64,000 nucleotides of DNA, from the NCBI GenBank assembly GCA_050178795.1, contig JBFXFT010000004.1:37299-101298 (forward strand). The letters are read 5' to 3'. Both the position numbers and the translations under genes were made by a program. Of the stretch, positions 35,634 through 42,760 are shown piece after piece. How positions within the stretch are numbered: the stretch's first letter is position 1; each line of letters starts with the position of its first letter. This stretch comes from STF1-184 sp050178795 (GTDB lineage Bacteria > Bacillota > Clostridia > Christensenellales > UBA1242). The notes under the pieces were generated by a model. That model did not search any database. It was not told the origin of the DNA and worked only from the letters and a program-made list of their open reading frames with translations.

Positions 35634-36308
35634 ATGGGTTTTGAAGAGAGAACAAAATTGGTTTTAGGCGACGAAGCCATTGAAAAATTAAAAAATGCTA
35701 AAGTCATTGTATTTGGCGTTGGTGGCGTTGGTGGCTATGTGTGTGAAATGCTTACTCGTACAGGAGTAGGCAGTTTAACCATTGTAGACTTTGACACGGT
35801 TTCTGTTAGCAACCTAAATAGGCAAATAATTGCACTAACTTCCACTTTAGGCAAGAAAAAAGTTGAAGTAATGCAAAATAGGCTAAAAGACATCAATCCA
35901 AGTTTAAATTTATTGGCGTTAGATAAAAAATTTAGTGCCGAGACAAAAGAGTTTTTTAAATTACAAAACTATGACTATGTTGTTGACGCAATAGACATTT
36001 TAGACAATAAAATTGACTTAATTGCCTATGCCAAAGAGTTAAATGTTAAAATTATAAGTGCTATGGGCGCAGGTAACAGGGGCGGTATTCCTCACTTTGA
36101 AGTGGTTGACATATTTAAAACGAGTTACGATAGTTTGGCAAAAAAGGTGCGTAAACTACTAAAAGATAGAGGCGTAAATAATTTGACTGTTGTTTATACA
36201 AAGGAACCTCCACAAAAATTAAAGCCAGTTGGCAGTGTGGTTTATTACCCAGCCATGTGTGGAACGGTGTTAGCCGCAAAAGTTATTAACAACATAATTA
36301 GTGGTTAA
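35634..36308 (+). CDS. tcdA: tRNA threonylcarbamoyladenosine dehydratase TcdA
   Basis: ThiF/E1-like enzyme that cyclises t6A37 to ct6A in tRNA using ATP. 224 aa. The adenylating nucleotide-binding loop GVGGVGGYVCE is at residues 28-38, then the VDFDTVSVSNLNRQI signature. The C-terminal part lacks the CxxC zinc knuckles of MoeB/ThiF, as in TcdA. Next to hisS, consistent with a tRNA role. Confidence 0.9.
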   Translation: MGFEERTKLVLGDEAIEKLKNAKVIVFGVGGVGGYVCEMLTRTGVGSLTIVDFDTVSVSNLNRQIIALTSTLGKKKVEVMQNRLKDINPSLNLLALDKKFSAETKEFFKLQNYDYVVDAIDILDNKIDLIAYAKELNVKIISAMGAGNRGGIPHFEVVDIFKTSYDSLAKKVRKLLKDRGVNNLTVVYTKEPPQKLKPVGSVVYYPAMCGTVLAAKVINNIISG

Positions 36309-36338
36309 AAAATAGTTATAAATTTATAATTATTTTGC

Positions 36339-36367
36339 TTGACTATTTAAAATGTATATGCTAAAAT
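36339..36367 (+). promoter_or_regulatory. trxA promoter
   Basis: TTGACT (36339-36344), 17-bp spacer, TAAAAT (36362-36367). Confidence 0.7.
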
Positions 36368-36412
36368 AAGCACGATTTAATAATATTTTATTTTAATAAT
36401 AAGGAGAAAATT

Positions 36413-36736
36413 ATGACAAAACCAATTTATGTAACAGATGCAAACTTTCACGAAGTAGTTTTACATAGCGAAAAACCAGTACTAGTAGACTTTTATGCTG
36501 ATTGGTGCGGACCTTGCAAAATGATTGCCCCAATTTTGGAGGAAGTTGCAAACGAACTAGGCGATAAGGCTATTATTGCAAAACTAAATGTAGACCAAAA
36601 CCCATATACCGCAAGGAGTTATATGGTAATGAGTATTCCAACAATGATTTTATTTAAAAACGGCGAGATGGAAGAAAAACTAATAGGTTTACGTCCAAAA
36701 AATATGCTACTTGAAATGATTAACAATCATCTATAA
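36413..36736 (+). CDS. trxA: Thioredoxin
   Basis: Disulfide reductase, 107 aa, with the canonical WCGPCK active site near residues 31-36 and the cis-proline SIPTMI further on. Monocistronic, with AAGGAGAAA before the start and its own terminator. Confidence 0.96.
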   Translation: MTKPIYVTDANFHEVVLHSEKPVLVDFYADWCGPCKMIAPILEEVANELGDKAIIAKLNVDQNPYTARSYMVMSIPTMILFKNGEMEEKLIGLRPKNMLLEMINNHL

Positions 36737-36747
36737 AAACAAATTAA

Positions 36748-36773
36748 AGCCGAGTAATTGCTCGGTTTTTTGT
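36748..36773 (+). terminator. Terminator after trxA
   Basis: CCGAG (36750-36754) pairs with CTCGG (36761-36765), followed by six T. Confidence 0.85.
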
Positions 36774-36801
36774 TGTCAAAAATTTATATGCATTATTACT
36801 G

Positions 36802-36853
36802 TTGACAGTGCCTTTTTTGTGTGATATCATATTCAATATCAGACCATATTGGT
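36802..36853 (+). promoter_or_regulatory. rrf2-isc promoter with candidate operator
   Basis: TTGACA (36802-36807), 17-bp spacer, TATCAT (36825-36830). Just downstream, ACCATATTGGT (36843-36853) is an inverted repeat (ACCA/TGGT), a plausible autoregulatory Rrf2 site. Confidence 0.7.
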
Positions 36854-36874
36854 AGGAATTAAAGGAGGTTATTT

Positions 36875-37267
36875 ATGAAGCTATCAGCCAAGTCACGCTA
36901 TGGTTTAAGAGCTATGTATTATTTAGGCAAAAACACGACAAATGAACCATTATCATTAAAGACTTTGGCAACGTTTAGTGGAGTAAGTGCCCCTTATTTA
37001 GAAAAACTTTTGGGAGTTTTGCGCGTAAACAATTTAATTAAGACCACTCGCGGCATAAATGGTGGTTACGAACTTAGTAGAGGTGCTGAAAACATATCGG
37101 TCGGCGATATTATTAGGGCGCTAGAAGGCGAAGTATTAATTGTTGACTGTCTTGACGGTTGCACGAACACAAAATGTCCTAATAAGGCAATTTTTAGCAA
37201 TTTGTATGATGAAATTAACAAAGTCTTAGACAATACAAGTCTAAAGAGTATGATAGAAAATAATTAA
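36875..37267 (+). CDS. Rrf2-family transcriptional regulator (IscR-like)
   Basis: A 130-aa Rrf2 protein with a winged helix-turn-helix at residues 1-75 (KSRYGLRAMYYL... VSAPYLEKLLGVLRVNNLI, GGYELSR wing). Three cysteines at the position used for Fe-S ligands in IscR lie in DCLDGCTNTKC (spacing CX3CX4C). It therefore probably senses Fe-S status; CymR, the Bacillus relative, lacks these cysteines. It directly precedes iscS-iscU and is likely their repressor and its own. The AAGGAGG ribosome-binding site is strong. Confidence 0.88.
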   Translation: MKLSAKSRYGLRAMYYLGKNTTNEPLSLKTLATFSGVSAPYLEKLLGVLRVNNLIKTTRGINGGYELSRGAENISVGDIIRALEGEVLIVDCLDGCTNTKCPNKAIFSNLYDEINKVLDNTSLKSMIENN

Positions 37268-37278
37268 AGAGGAGTTTT

Positions 37279-38460
37279 ATGAAAAGAAGAGTTTATTTAG
37301 ATGCAGCAAGCACAACCTATGTAAGCGGAGAAGTATTGCAAGAGATGTTGCCAGTTTTTGACACATTTTATGGCAACGCAAATAGCCTACATAGTTTTGG
37401 CAGAGAGGCGGCAGCACTTTTAGATGAGGCAAGGGACAAAATAGCAAAGGCAATAAAGGCAAATGCTAGTGAAATTTACTTTACTTCTGGCGGAACAGAG
37501 GCAAATAACTGGGCAATTAAAGGTTTAGCCTACGCCAACAGAAAAAAGGGTAATCACATTATTACTTCACAAATTGAGCATCCATCTGTGCTTGAAAGTT
37601 GCAGACAATTAGAGCAAGAGGGCTTTAAAGTAACCTATTTGCCAGTTGACAAATATGGCATAGTTAGCCTAGCAAAACTTATTCACTACTTAGATAACGA
37701 TACAATTTTAGTATCAATTATGACGGCCAACAACGAGGTTGGCACAATTCAAAACCTAAATGCTATTGCAAAGACTGTAAAGGAGCGTGGGGTGTTATTC
37801 CACACTGACGCAGTTCAAGCAACAGGTAGCATAAGTTTTGACGTAAAAAACCTAAATGTTGACGCTATGACGATGTCTGCGCACAAAATTTATGGACCAA
37901 AAGGCATGGGTGCTTTGTACGTTAAAAAGGGCGTGAAAATTAATAACCTACTTCAAGGCGGCAGCCAAGAATATTCTAAGCGTGCGGGAACAGTCAATGT
38001 GCCAGCAGCGGTTGGTTTTGGTAAGGCTATGGAAGTAGCAGTTAGAGATATGCACGCAAACAACCAAAAATTAAAAAGTTTGAGAGACTATTTTGTAAAA
38101 GAGTTAAACGCTAGAATAGAGGGCGTGCACCTAAACGGTCACCCAGTACAACGCTTACCTCACATTAGTAACTTTTCTTTTGACTTTATTGAGGGCGAGT
38201 CTATTATGCTTATGCTTGACCTTGAAGGCGTTGCGGTTTCTACAGGAAGTGCTTGTTCGTCAGGCAGTCTAGAACAATCACACGTTTTAAAGGCTATGGG
38301 TATTAGTCACGAACTTTCAAATGGGGCAATAAGGTTCTCATTTAATAAGGCAGTAACCAAAGAAGATATTGATTACACAATAGACAAATTAGAGGTAATT
38401 GTTAAAAAGTTGAGGGCAATTTCTCCTCTTACAAAAAAATATAAAGGAGCGAAAGAATAA
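37279..38460 (+). CDS. iscS: Cysteine desulfurase (IscS/NifS family)
   Basis: PLP enzyme that releases sulfur from cysteine for Fe-S cluster and thiouridine synthesis. 393 aa. The PLP lysine lies in MSAHKIYGPKG near residue 204, and the catalytic cysteine in the STGSACSSGS loop near 325, the class I (IscS/NifS) pattern. Overlaps iscU by 1 bp (TAATG), implying coupled translation. Confidence 0.95.
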   Translation: MKRRVYLDAASTTYVSGEVLQEMLPVFDTFYGNANSLHSFGREAAALLDEARDKIAKAIKANASEIYFTSGGTEANNWAIKGLAYANRKKGNHIITSQIEHPSVLESCRQLEQEGFKVTYLPVDKYGIVSLAKLIHYLDNDTILVSIMTANNEVGTIQNLNAIAKTVKERGVLFHTDAVQATGSISFDVKNLNVDAMTMSAHKIYGPKGMGALYVKKGVKINNLLQGGSQEYSKRAGTVNVPAAVGFGKAMEVAVRDMHANNQKLKSLRDYFVKELNARIEGVHLNGHPVQRLPHISNFSFDFIEGESIMLMLDLEGVAVSTGSACSSGSLEQSHVLKAMGISHELSNGAIRFSFNKAVTKEDIDYTIDKLEVIVKKLRAISPLTKKYKGAKE

Positions 38461-38918
38461 TGTATAGTAAAAAAGTTATGGATATATTTATGAACCCAAA
38501 AAATGTTGGTGAAATTCGTGGCGCTGAGGGCGTTGGCGAGGTAGGAAACGCCGCATGCGGGGACATTATGCGTATTTATTTAAAAATAGAAAACGACGTA
38601 ATAGTAGACGCCAAATTTAAAACTTTTGGTTGTGCTGCTGCAATAGTTAGTACTTCAATAGCGACCGAAATGTTAAAGGGCAAGACTGTTGAGGAGGCTC
38701 TTCAAATTACTAACGAGCAAATTTTAAGTGAAATGGGAGAGATTCCAGCACAAAAAATTCATTGTAGCGTACTAGCAGAAGAAGCAATTTATGACGCCGT
38801 ACAAAATTACAGGAAAAAGAAAGAGCGTAAAGCAAAAAAGAGCGGTACAAATGACGCTTCAGAAGAGGGCGAAACCGAGGAAAGTAGCGACGGCGATAGC
38901 GACATTGACGCAGAATAA
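38460..38918 (+). CDS. iscU: Fe-S scaffold protein IscU/NifU-like, acidic tail
   Basis: Scaffold on which Fe-S clusters are assembled by IscS. Residues 1-120 form the IscU fold with the three ligand cysteines in AACGD, FGCAAA and IHCSV. A low-complexity tail of about 32 residues follows: first basic (KKKERKAKKS), then strongly acidic Glu/Ser/Asp. Normal IscU/NifU N-domains end near 125-130 residues. mnmA, often next in Clostridia, is absent. Confidence 0.93.
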   Translation: MYSKKVMDIFMNPKNVGEIRGAEGVGEVGNAACGDIMRIYLKIENDVIVDAKFKTFGCAAAIVSTSIATEMLKGKTVEEALQITNEQILSEMGEIPAQKIHCSVLAEEAIYDAVQNYRKKKERKAKKSGTNDASEEGETEESSDGDSDIDAE

Positions 38919-38919
38919 T

Positions 38920-38947
38920 CAAAAATAGCCAAATCGGCTATTTTTTG
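38920..38947 (+). terminator. Terminator after iscU
   Basis: AATAGCC (38924-38930) pairs with GGCTATT (38936-38942), then a T-run. Confidence 0.88.
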
Positions 38948-38992
38948 TTAGAAAATAGTTTAGCGCAATAAAAAAACATAACAATTTTTGTT

Positions 38993-39020
38993 TTGATTAT
39001 TGCGTTTTTTATGTTAAACT
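38993..39020 (+). promoter_or_regulatory. ruvX promoter
   Basis: TTGATT (38993-38998), 16-bp spacer, TAAACT (39015-39020). The spacer shares 18 of 19 bases with that of rplS. Confidence 0.5.
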
Positions 39021-39042
39021 TTATGAGTATTAAGAGGTGATT

Positions 39043-39456
39043 ATGAGGGTAATGGCACTTGACTTTGGCGATGTACGAATTGGTATTGCCATGAGTGATG
39101 AGCTAAAAATACTTGCAACAGGTTTAGAAACATATTTAAGAAAAGACTTAGAGAGTGATATTAATTATCTTTCCGAGTTAATAAACAAAAATAGAGTTGA
39201 AACTGTTGTTATGGGGCTTCCACTAAATATGGACGGCTCAGAGGGCAAAAGGGTTGAAGTTACAAAACAATTTGCCGACGAACTTCTTAAACACATAACC
39301 GCTAAAATTGTCTATGTTGACGAGAGGCTTACTTCGCTTGAAGCGCAAGATTTAATTATTGAATCTGTGCGTTCTAAAAAAAAGAGGCAACAAAAAGGTC
39401 TTGTAGACAAAATGGCAGCGACGATAATTTTGCAAAATTATTTGGATAGGCTTTAA
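39043..39456 (+). CDS. ruvX: Putative Holliday junction resolvase RuvX (YqgF)
   Basis: A 137-aa RNase H-fold nuclease of the YqgF family, implicated in 16S pre-rRNA 5' maturation and/or junction resolution. The N-terminal LDFGDVRIGIA holds the first catalytic Asp, with VDERLTS and VDKMAAT further on (DEDD-like set). ATG 39043 follows AGAGGTGA; the GTG at 39037 overlaps that site. alaS and DUF965, often upstream, are missing. Confidence 0.93.
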   Translation: MRVMALDFGDVRIGIAMSDELKILATGLETYLRKDLESDINYLSELINKNRVETVVMGLPLNMDGSEGKRVEVTKQFADELLKHITAKIVYVDERLTSLEAQDLIIESVRSKKKRQQKGLVDKMAATIILQNYLDRL

Positions 39457-39479
39457 GCCTGTATAAAAAGGAGAATTTT

Positions 39480-39827
39480 ATGAAAAAAGAAAAAGAAGCA
39501 AAAGTACAAAAAGAAGAACAAGAGTTAAGGAATCCAATTGAGGCACTTTTAGATGCAGATGATGACTCACCAATCGTTTTATATGATGAGAACGACAAGG
39601 CAGTAACATTTGAGCAAGTTGCAATTATTCCTTTTAACAATAAGGCTTATGCAATTTTAAAACCAGCAGAGAAAATGGAAGGCGTTGAGGAAGATGAAGC
39701 AATAGTTTTTGCTTTATTTGAGGACGAAAACGGCGAAGATATTTTGGCAGTAGAGCAAGACAATAACGTTATTGACAGAATATTTGAAGAGTACTACAGA
39801 CTTCTAGATGAAGACGAAGGAAAATAA
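39480..39827 (+). CDS. DUF1292 family protein (YrzB-like)
   Basis: A 115-aa acidic protein of the DUF1292 family, found next to ruvX across Bacillota. Core: PIVLYDENDKAVTFEQVA, then YAILKPAE and an acidic C-terminal half. The N-terminal 25 residues are a Lys/Glu-rich extension. Function unknown; the linkage with ruvX is conserved in relatives. The gap to ruvX is 23 bp with AAGGAG upstream. Confidence 0.88.
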   Translation: MKKEKEAKVQKEEQELRNPIEALLDADDDSPIVLYDENDKAVTFEQVAIIPFNNKAYAILKPAEKMEGVEEDEAIVFALFEDENGEDILAVEQDNNVIDRIFEEYYRLLDEDEGK

Positions 39828-39832
39828 CATTT

Positions 39833-39886
39833 AAAAACTTTAAATTTATGCTGGTTTAGACTTGGCACTAGTTTAAAGTTTTTTTA
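39833..39886 (+). terminator. Long-loop terminator after the DUF1292 gene
   Basis: AAAAACTTTAAA (39833-39844) pairs with TTTAAAGTTTTT (39872-39883), 12 bp, followed by TT. The loop is 27 nt. It resembles the outer-stem plan of the three RNA elements but has no common core. Confidence 0.7.
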
Positions 39887-39940
39887 TGCATAAATGCCGT
39901 CAAAATGACACAATTTGAGCATTTTTTTTGCTCATTATCA

Positions 39941-39969
39941 TTGATTTTTATTATTTAGTATGTTAAAAT
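39941..39969 (+). promoter_or_regulatory. rpsB promoter
   Basis: TTGATT (39941-39946), 17-bp spacer, TAAAAT (39964-39969). Confidence 0.6.
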
Positions 39970-39975
39970 AAAGAG

Positions 39976-40086
39976 GTTCAAAAATTACACACCCATTGTT
40001 ATTCTATGGCGGTTGCCAATTTTTTTTGGTTGTTATAGGAGTTTTAACGCAGTGGGGAGGTCAAAAAACAAGGAGGAAAGAAAAAA
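39976..40086 (+). promoter_or_regulatory. Structured leader of rpsB
   Basis: About 110 nt of untranslated leader. CCCATTG (39992-39998) can pair with CAGTGGG (40050-40056), enclosing CTAT (40004-40007) with ATAG (40035-40038) and a CCAA/TTGG hairpin (40016-40019 with 40026-40029). The closing helix sits close to the AAGGAGG ribosome-binding site, as expected for feedback control by S2. I do not match it to a named family. Confidence 0.5.
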
Positions 40087-40971
40087 ATGTCTGTAATTTC
40101 AATGAAACAACTATTGGAAGCTGGTGTTCACTTCGGACATCAAACTAGAAAATGGAATCCTAAAATGAAGGAATACATTTTCACATCTAGGAATGACATT
40201 CACGTTATTAACCTAGAAAAAACTGCTGAACTTGTTGAAAAGGCTTATGCTTTTATGAAGGCAAGAGCAGAGGAAGGCAAAACTGTACTATTCGTTGGTA
40301 CAAAAAAACAAGCACAAGATGCTATTAAGGAAGAGGCTGAAAGGTGCGGTATGTTCTACATTAATTCTAGGTGGTTAGGTGGTACTTTAACTAACTTTAA
40401 AACCATTAGAACAAGAGTAGACAGATTAAACAAAATAGATAAAATGGAGACCGTGGGTGAATTTGACCTTCTACCTAAAAAAGAAGTAGTTAAATTAAAA
40501 CTTGAAAGAGAAAAACTTGAAAAGAACCTTGGCGGTATTAGGGAGATGACACAACTTCCTGGCGTATTATTTATTATTGACCCTAAAAAGGAGCACATTG
40601 CAGTAAAGGAAGCAAGAGTTTTAAACATTCCTATTGTTGGTCTTGTTGACACTAACTGTGATCCTAACGATGTAGATGTTATTATTCCTGGTAATGATGA
40701 CGCTATAAGGGCAGTTAAATTAATTGCTGAAGTTATGGCTAACGCTATTATTGAAGCACACGAGGGACAAACTGCAGAAGTAACTACTGAGGAACAAGTA
40801 GCAGAAGTTAAAGAAGCAGAGCCTAAAGTAGAAGTTGAAGAAGTAGTTGCAGCACCAAAACCAAAGACAGCAAAACCTAAAAAGGTTGCTGAAGAAAAGG
40901 TAGAGGAAGAGGCAAAACCTGCTAAAACAGCTAAACCAAAAAAAGCAACTGAAACAAAAGTTGAAGAGTAA
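40087..40971 (+). CDS. rpsB: 30S ribosomal protein S2 with low-complexity tail
   Basis: Small-subunit ribosomal protein. Residues 1 to about 232 are the S2 fold (LLEAGVHFGHQTRKWNPKM, FVGTKKQAQ, SRWLGGTLTNF, VDTNCDP). Residues about 235-294 are an added tail rich in Glu, Lys, Ala, Val and Pro, with the unit KTAKPKK occurring twice. Tails of this kind occur on S2 in some bacteria and are probably disordered. It is followed by tsf after 34 bp. Confidence 0.96.
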   Translation: MSVISMKQLLEAGVHFGHQTRKWNPKMKEYIFTSRNDIHVINLEKTAELVEKAYAFMKARAEEGKTVLFVGTKKQAQDAIKEEAERCGMFYINSRWLGGTLTNFKTIRTRVDRLNKIDKMETVGEFDLLPKKEVVKLKLEREKLEKNLGGIREMTQLPGVLFIIDPKKEHIAVKEARVLNIPIVGLVDTNCDPNDVDVIIPGNDDAIRAVKLIAEVMANAIIEAHEGQTAEVTTEEQVAEVKEAEPKVEVEEVVAAPKPKTAKPKKVAEEKVEEEAKPAKTAKPKKATETKVEE

Positions 40972-41005
40972 TAAATACTCATAAAAATATAAAAGGAGAA
41001 TAATT

Positions 41006-41653
41006 ATGTTTACGGCACAAGATGTAGTAGAATTAAGAAAACTTACTGGTGCAGGAATGATGGACTGTAAAAAGGCTCTAACAGAATGTAACGGCAATAT
41101 GGAAGATGCAAAAGACTTTTTGAGAAAAAAAGGTGTAAGCGCTGTAGCCAAAAAGGCTGGAAGAATTGCCGCAGAGGGCATGATTGGTTCTTACATTCAC
41201 ATGGGTGGAAAAATCGGAGTACTAATTGAGGTTAACTCAGAGACAGACTTCGTAGCAAAGAACGAAAAGTTCCAAGAATTAGTAAAAGACCTAGCTATGC
41301 ACATTGCCGCTTCTAAACCAGAAGTAGTAAATACTGAAGACCTTTCTGAGGAAATGGTAAATAGAGAGCGTGCAATCTACAAAGAGCAAGCACTAGCAGA
41401 AGGAAAGCCTGCAAATATCGTTGATAAAATGATTGAAGGCAGAGTAAAAAAATATTACAAAGAAGTAGTTTTAATGGAACAACCATTTATTAAGGACCCA
41501 GACAAGACTATAAGAGATGTAATGAACGACGCAACTTTAATAATTGGTGAAAAACTTGTAATTAGGCGTTTCACTCGTTATGAACTTGGCGAAGGTCTTG
41601 AAAAAAGACAAGACAATTTTGCTGAAGAAGTTATGAGTCAAGTTAAAAATTAA
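41006..41653 (+). CDS. tsf: Elongation factor Ts (short form)
   Basis: Guanine nucleotide exchange factor for EF-Tu. 215 aa. UBA-like N-domain (VVELRKLTGAGMMDCKKAL), the TDFVAKNEKF motif that inserts into EF-Tu near residue 80, and a single core domain. Most Bacillota EF-Ts are about 290-305 aa; this is close to the short Thermus/Thermotoga-type form that lacks part of the core repeat. RNA element copy 3 starts 5 nt after its stop. pyrH, the usual next gene, is absent. Confidence 0.95.
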   Translation: MFTAQDVVELRKLTGAGMMDCKKALTECNGNMEDAKDFLRKKGVSAVAKKAGRIAAEGMIGSYIHMGGKIGVLIEVNSETDFVAKNEKFQELVKDLAMHIAASKPEVVNTEDLSEEMVNRERAIYKEQALAEGKPANIVDKMIEGRVKKYYKEVVLMEQPFIKDPDKTIRDVMNDATLIIGEKLVIRRFTRYELGEGLEKRQDNFAEEVMSQVKN

Positions 41654-41657
41654 TTTT

Positions 41658-41790
41658 AAAACTGTAATTTGGTTAAATTCATCGTTTACTGTGACACTTT
41701 GCTAAACAGTCATTGACATTAAAGTCAACTCCTGCTTAGACAAAATACCACGAGCCTTGACTTTAACGCAAATTACAGTTTTTTTTATGC
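41658..41790 (+). ncRNA. Structured RNA element, copy 3 (unrecognised family)
   Basis: The outer stem pairs 41658-41671 with 41769-41782 (14 bp, perfect), then a bulged G, then GTTAAA (41672-41677) with TTTAAC (41762-41767), a T-C mismatch and TC/GA. The stem sequence is unlike copies 1 and 2 but the layout is the same. The core keeps GTTTACT, AAACAGTCA, CTCCTGCTT and CGAGCC, with its own TTGAC/GTCAA hairpin (41713-41717 with 41724-41728). Eight T follow the last stem, so this copy could also end tsf transcription. Confidence 0.75.
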
Positions 41791-41965
41791 TCTAAATTTG
41801 ATTAATGATGTAATATTTATGTATTTTAGTAAAATTAAAAAATATTACCAATAACACCATATAAAATTACAGTTTTTTTATGTGCTAAAAACCAATTATG
41901 TTATTTTATAATTTTCTTTTATTCTATTCATTTGCTTTATTTAGTAAATTTTAGTAAAATTAAAA
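41771..41965 (+). repeat. Diverged direct duplication in the tsf-frr gap
   Basis: The 9-mer AATTACAGT plus T-run and ATG-C-TAAA occurs at 41771 and again near 41866. The exact 17-mer TTTTAGTAAAATTAAAA occurs at 41824-41840 and 41949-41965. Together they outline two imperfect units of about 95-125 bp containing the 3' arm of the RNA element and AT-rich promoter-like sequence. Apart from this and element copy 3, the gap of 348 bp holds only the frr -10. Confidence 0.6.
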
Positions 41966-41975
41966 GAGTAACAAA

Positions 41976-41981
41976 TATAAT
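41976..41981 (+). promoter_or_regulatory. -10 element for frr
   Basis: TATAAT at 41976-41981, 20 bp before frr. No good -35 at 17 bp. Confidence 0.4.
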
Positions 41982-42001
41982 ACAAAGGCGGATAAATTTA
42001 A

Positions 42002-42559
42002 ATGTACGATGAAGTTATTGAAGAGCTTAAAAGTGGCATAGAAAAGAGTTTACATTTTTATAGGAGCGAACTATCAACTGTTAGAGCTGGTAGAGCCAAT
42101 CCTAAAATTTTAGATAGGGTAATGGTAGACTATTATGGCAATCCTACACCACTTAATCAAATGTCTAACATAAGTGCTCCAGAGGCAAGGATGCTTGTTA
42201 TTTCTCTATGGGACACCAGCATGATTAAGGAAGTAGTAAAGGCAATTAACGAGGCAAATTTGGGTTTAACTCCAAGTGATGACGGTAGAGTAATACGCCT
42301 TGTTTTTCCAGTGCTAACTACTGAGAGAAGGCAAGAATTTGTTAAGACAATAAGAAAAATGGCAGAGGAAGCAAAAATTGCGGTTAGAAATGAACGCAAA
42401 AATGCTAATGATATGCTAAAAGAAATGAAGAAGGAAAGTATTTTAACCGAAGATACCTTAAAGGTTGCTGAAAACGCAGTTCAAAAAGAGGTAGATGCAG
42501 CAACTGAAGATATTGACCTATTATGCAAGAACAAAGAAAAGGAAATAATGGAAGTATAA
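42002..42559 (+). CDS. frr: Ribosome recycling factor
   Basis: Splits post-termination ribosomes with EF-G. 185 aa, with RRF signatures LSTVRAGRANPKILDRVMVDYYG, TPLNQMSNISAPEARML and VRNERKNANDMLKE. It overlaps the next small gene by 1 bp. In most relatives pyrH lies just upstream; here it is replaced by the RNA element. Confidence 0.97.
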   Translation: MYDEVIEELKSGIEKSLHFYRSELSTVRAGRANPKILDRVMVDYYGNPTPLNQMSNISAPEARMLVISLWDTSMIKEVVKAINEANLGLTPSDDGRVIRLVFPVLTTERRQEFVKTIRKMAEEAKIAVRNERKNANDMLKEMKKESILTEDTLKVAENAVQKEVDAATEDIDLLCKNKEKEIMEV

Positions 42560-42753
42560 TGGACTTTACAGAGTTTATTGGACGAAATAAAGAGTTGGTG
42601 CTTTCTGAACTTGAAAAACTTGGGTTTAAAGTTACATTAAAAGAAAACGGCACGAATTTAACAAAATATGATACAGAACTAGTCGTTAGAATAAAAGAGT
42701 TAAAAAATAACCATTTAGAGGTTCTAACCGACCGATTTTTAATTGAAATATAG
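42559..42753 (+). CDS. Hypothetical 64-aa protein between frr and uppS
   Basis: A small soluble protein starting at the frr stop (TAATG overlap), so probably translated by coupling. An N-terminal helix (about residues 3-20) is followed by beta strands: KVTLKEN, LVVRIKEL, HLEVLTDRFLIEI. The strand pattern ending in a D-R-x-x-I/V-x-I motif loosely recalls the end of peptidase inhibitor I78 domains, which is a weak resemblance only. I do not recognise the family. It is 7 bp before uppS. Confidence 0.7.
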   Translation: MDFTEFIGRNKELVLSELEKLGFKVTLKENGTNLTKYDTELVVRIKELKNNHLEVLTDRFLIEI

Positions 42754-42760
42754 GGGCAGC

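Noticed and set aside
39833..39886. Fourth copy of the structured RNA element
   Set aside because: It has a long AT stem, but the 27-nt loop has none of the core motifs.
40356..40982. 208-aa reading frame on the - strand
   Set aside because: It is antisense to rpsB; Ser/Ala/Val-rich composition reflects the reverse of the Lys/Glu/Ala codons in the S2 gene.
1..41790. The three RNA elements as MITEs or insertion-sequence ends
   Set aside because: In MITEs the terminal repeats are the same in every copy. Here the arms differ between copies but stay complementary within each, and no target-site duplication is visible.
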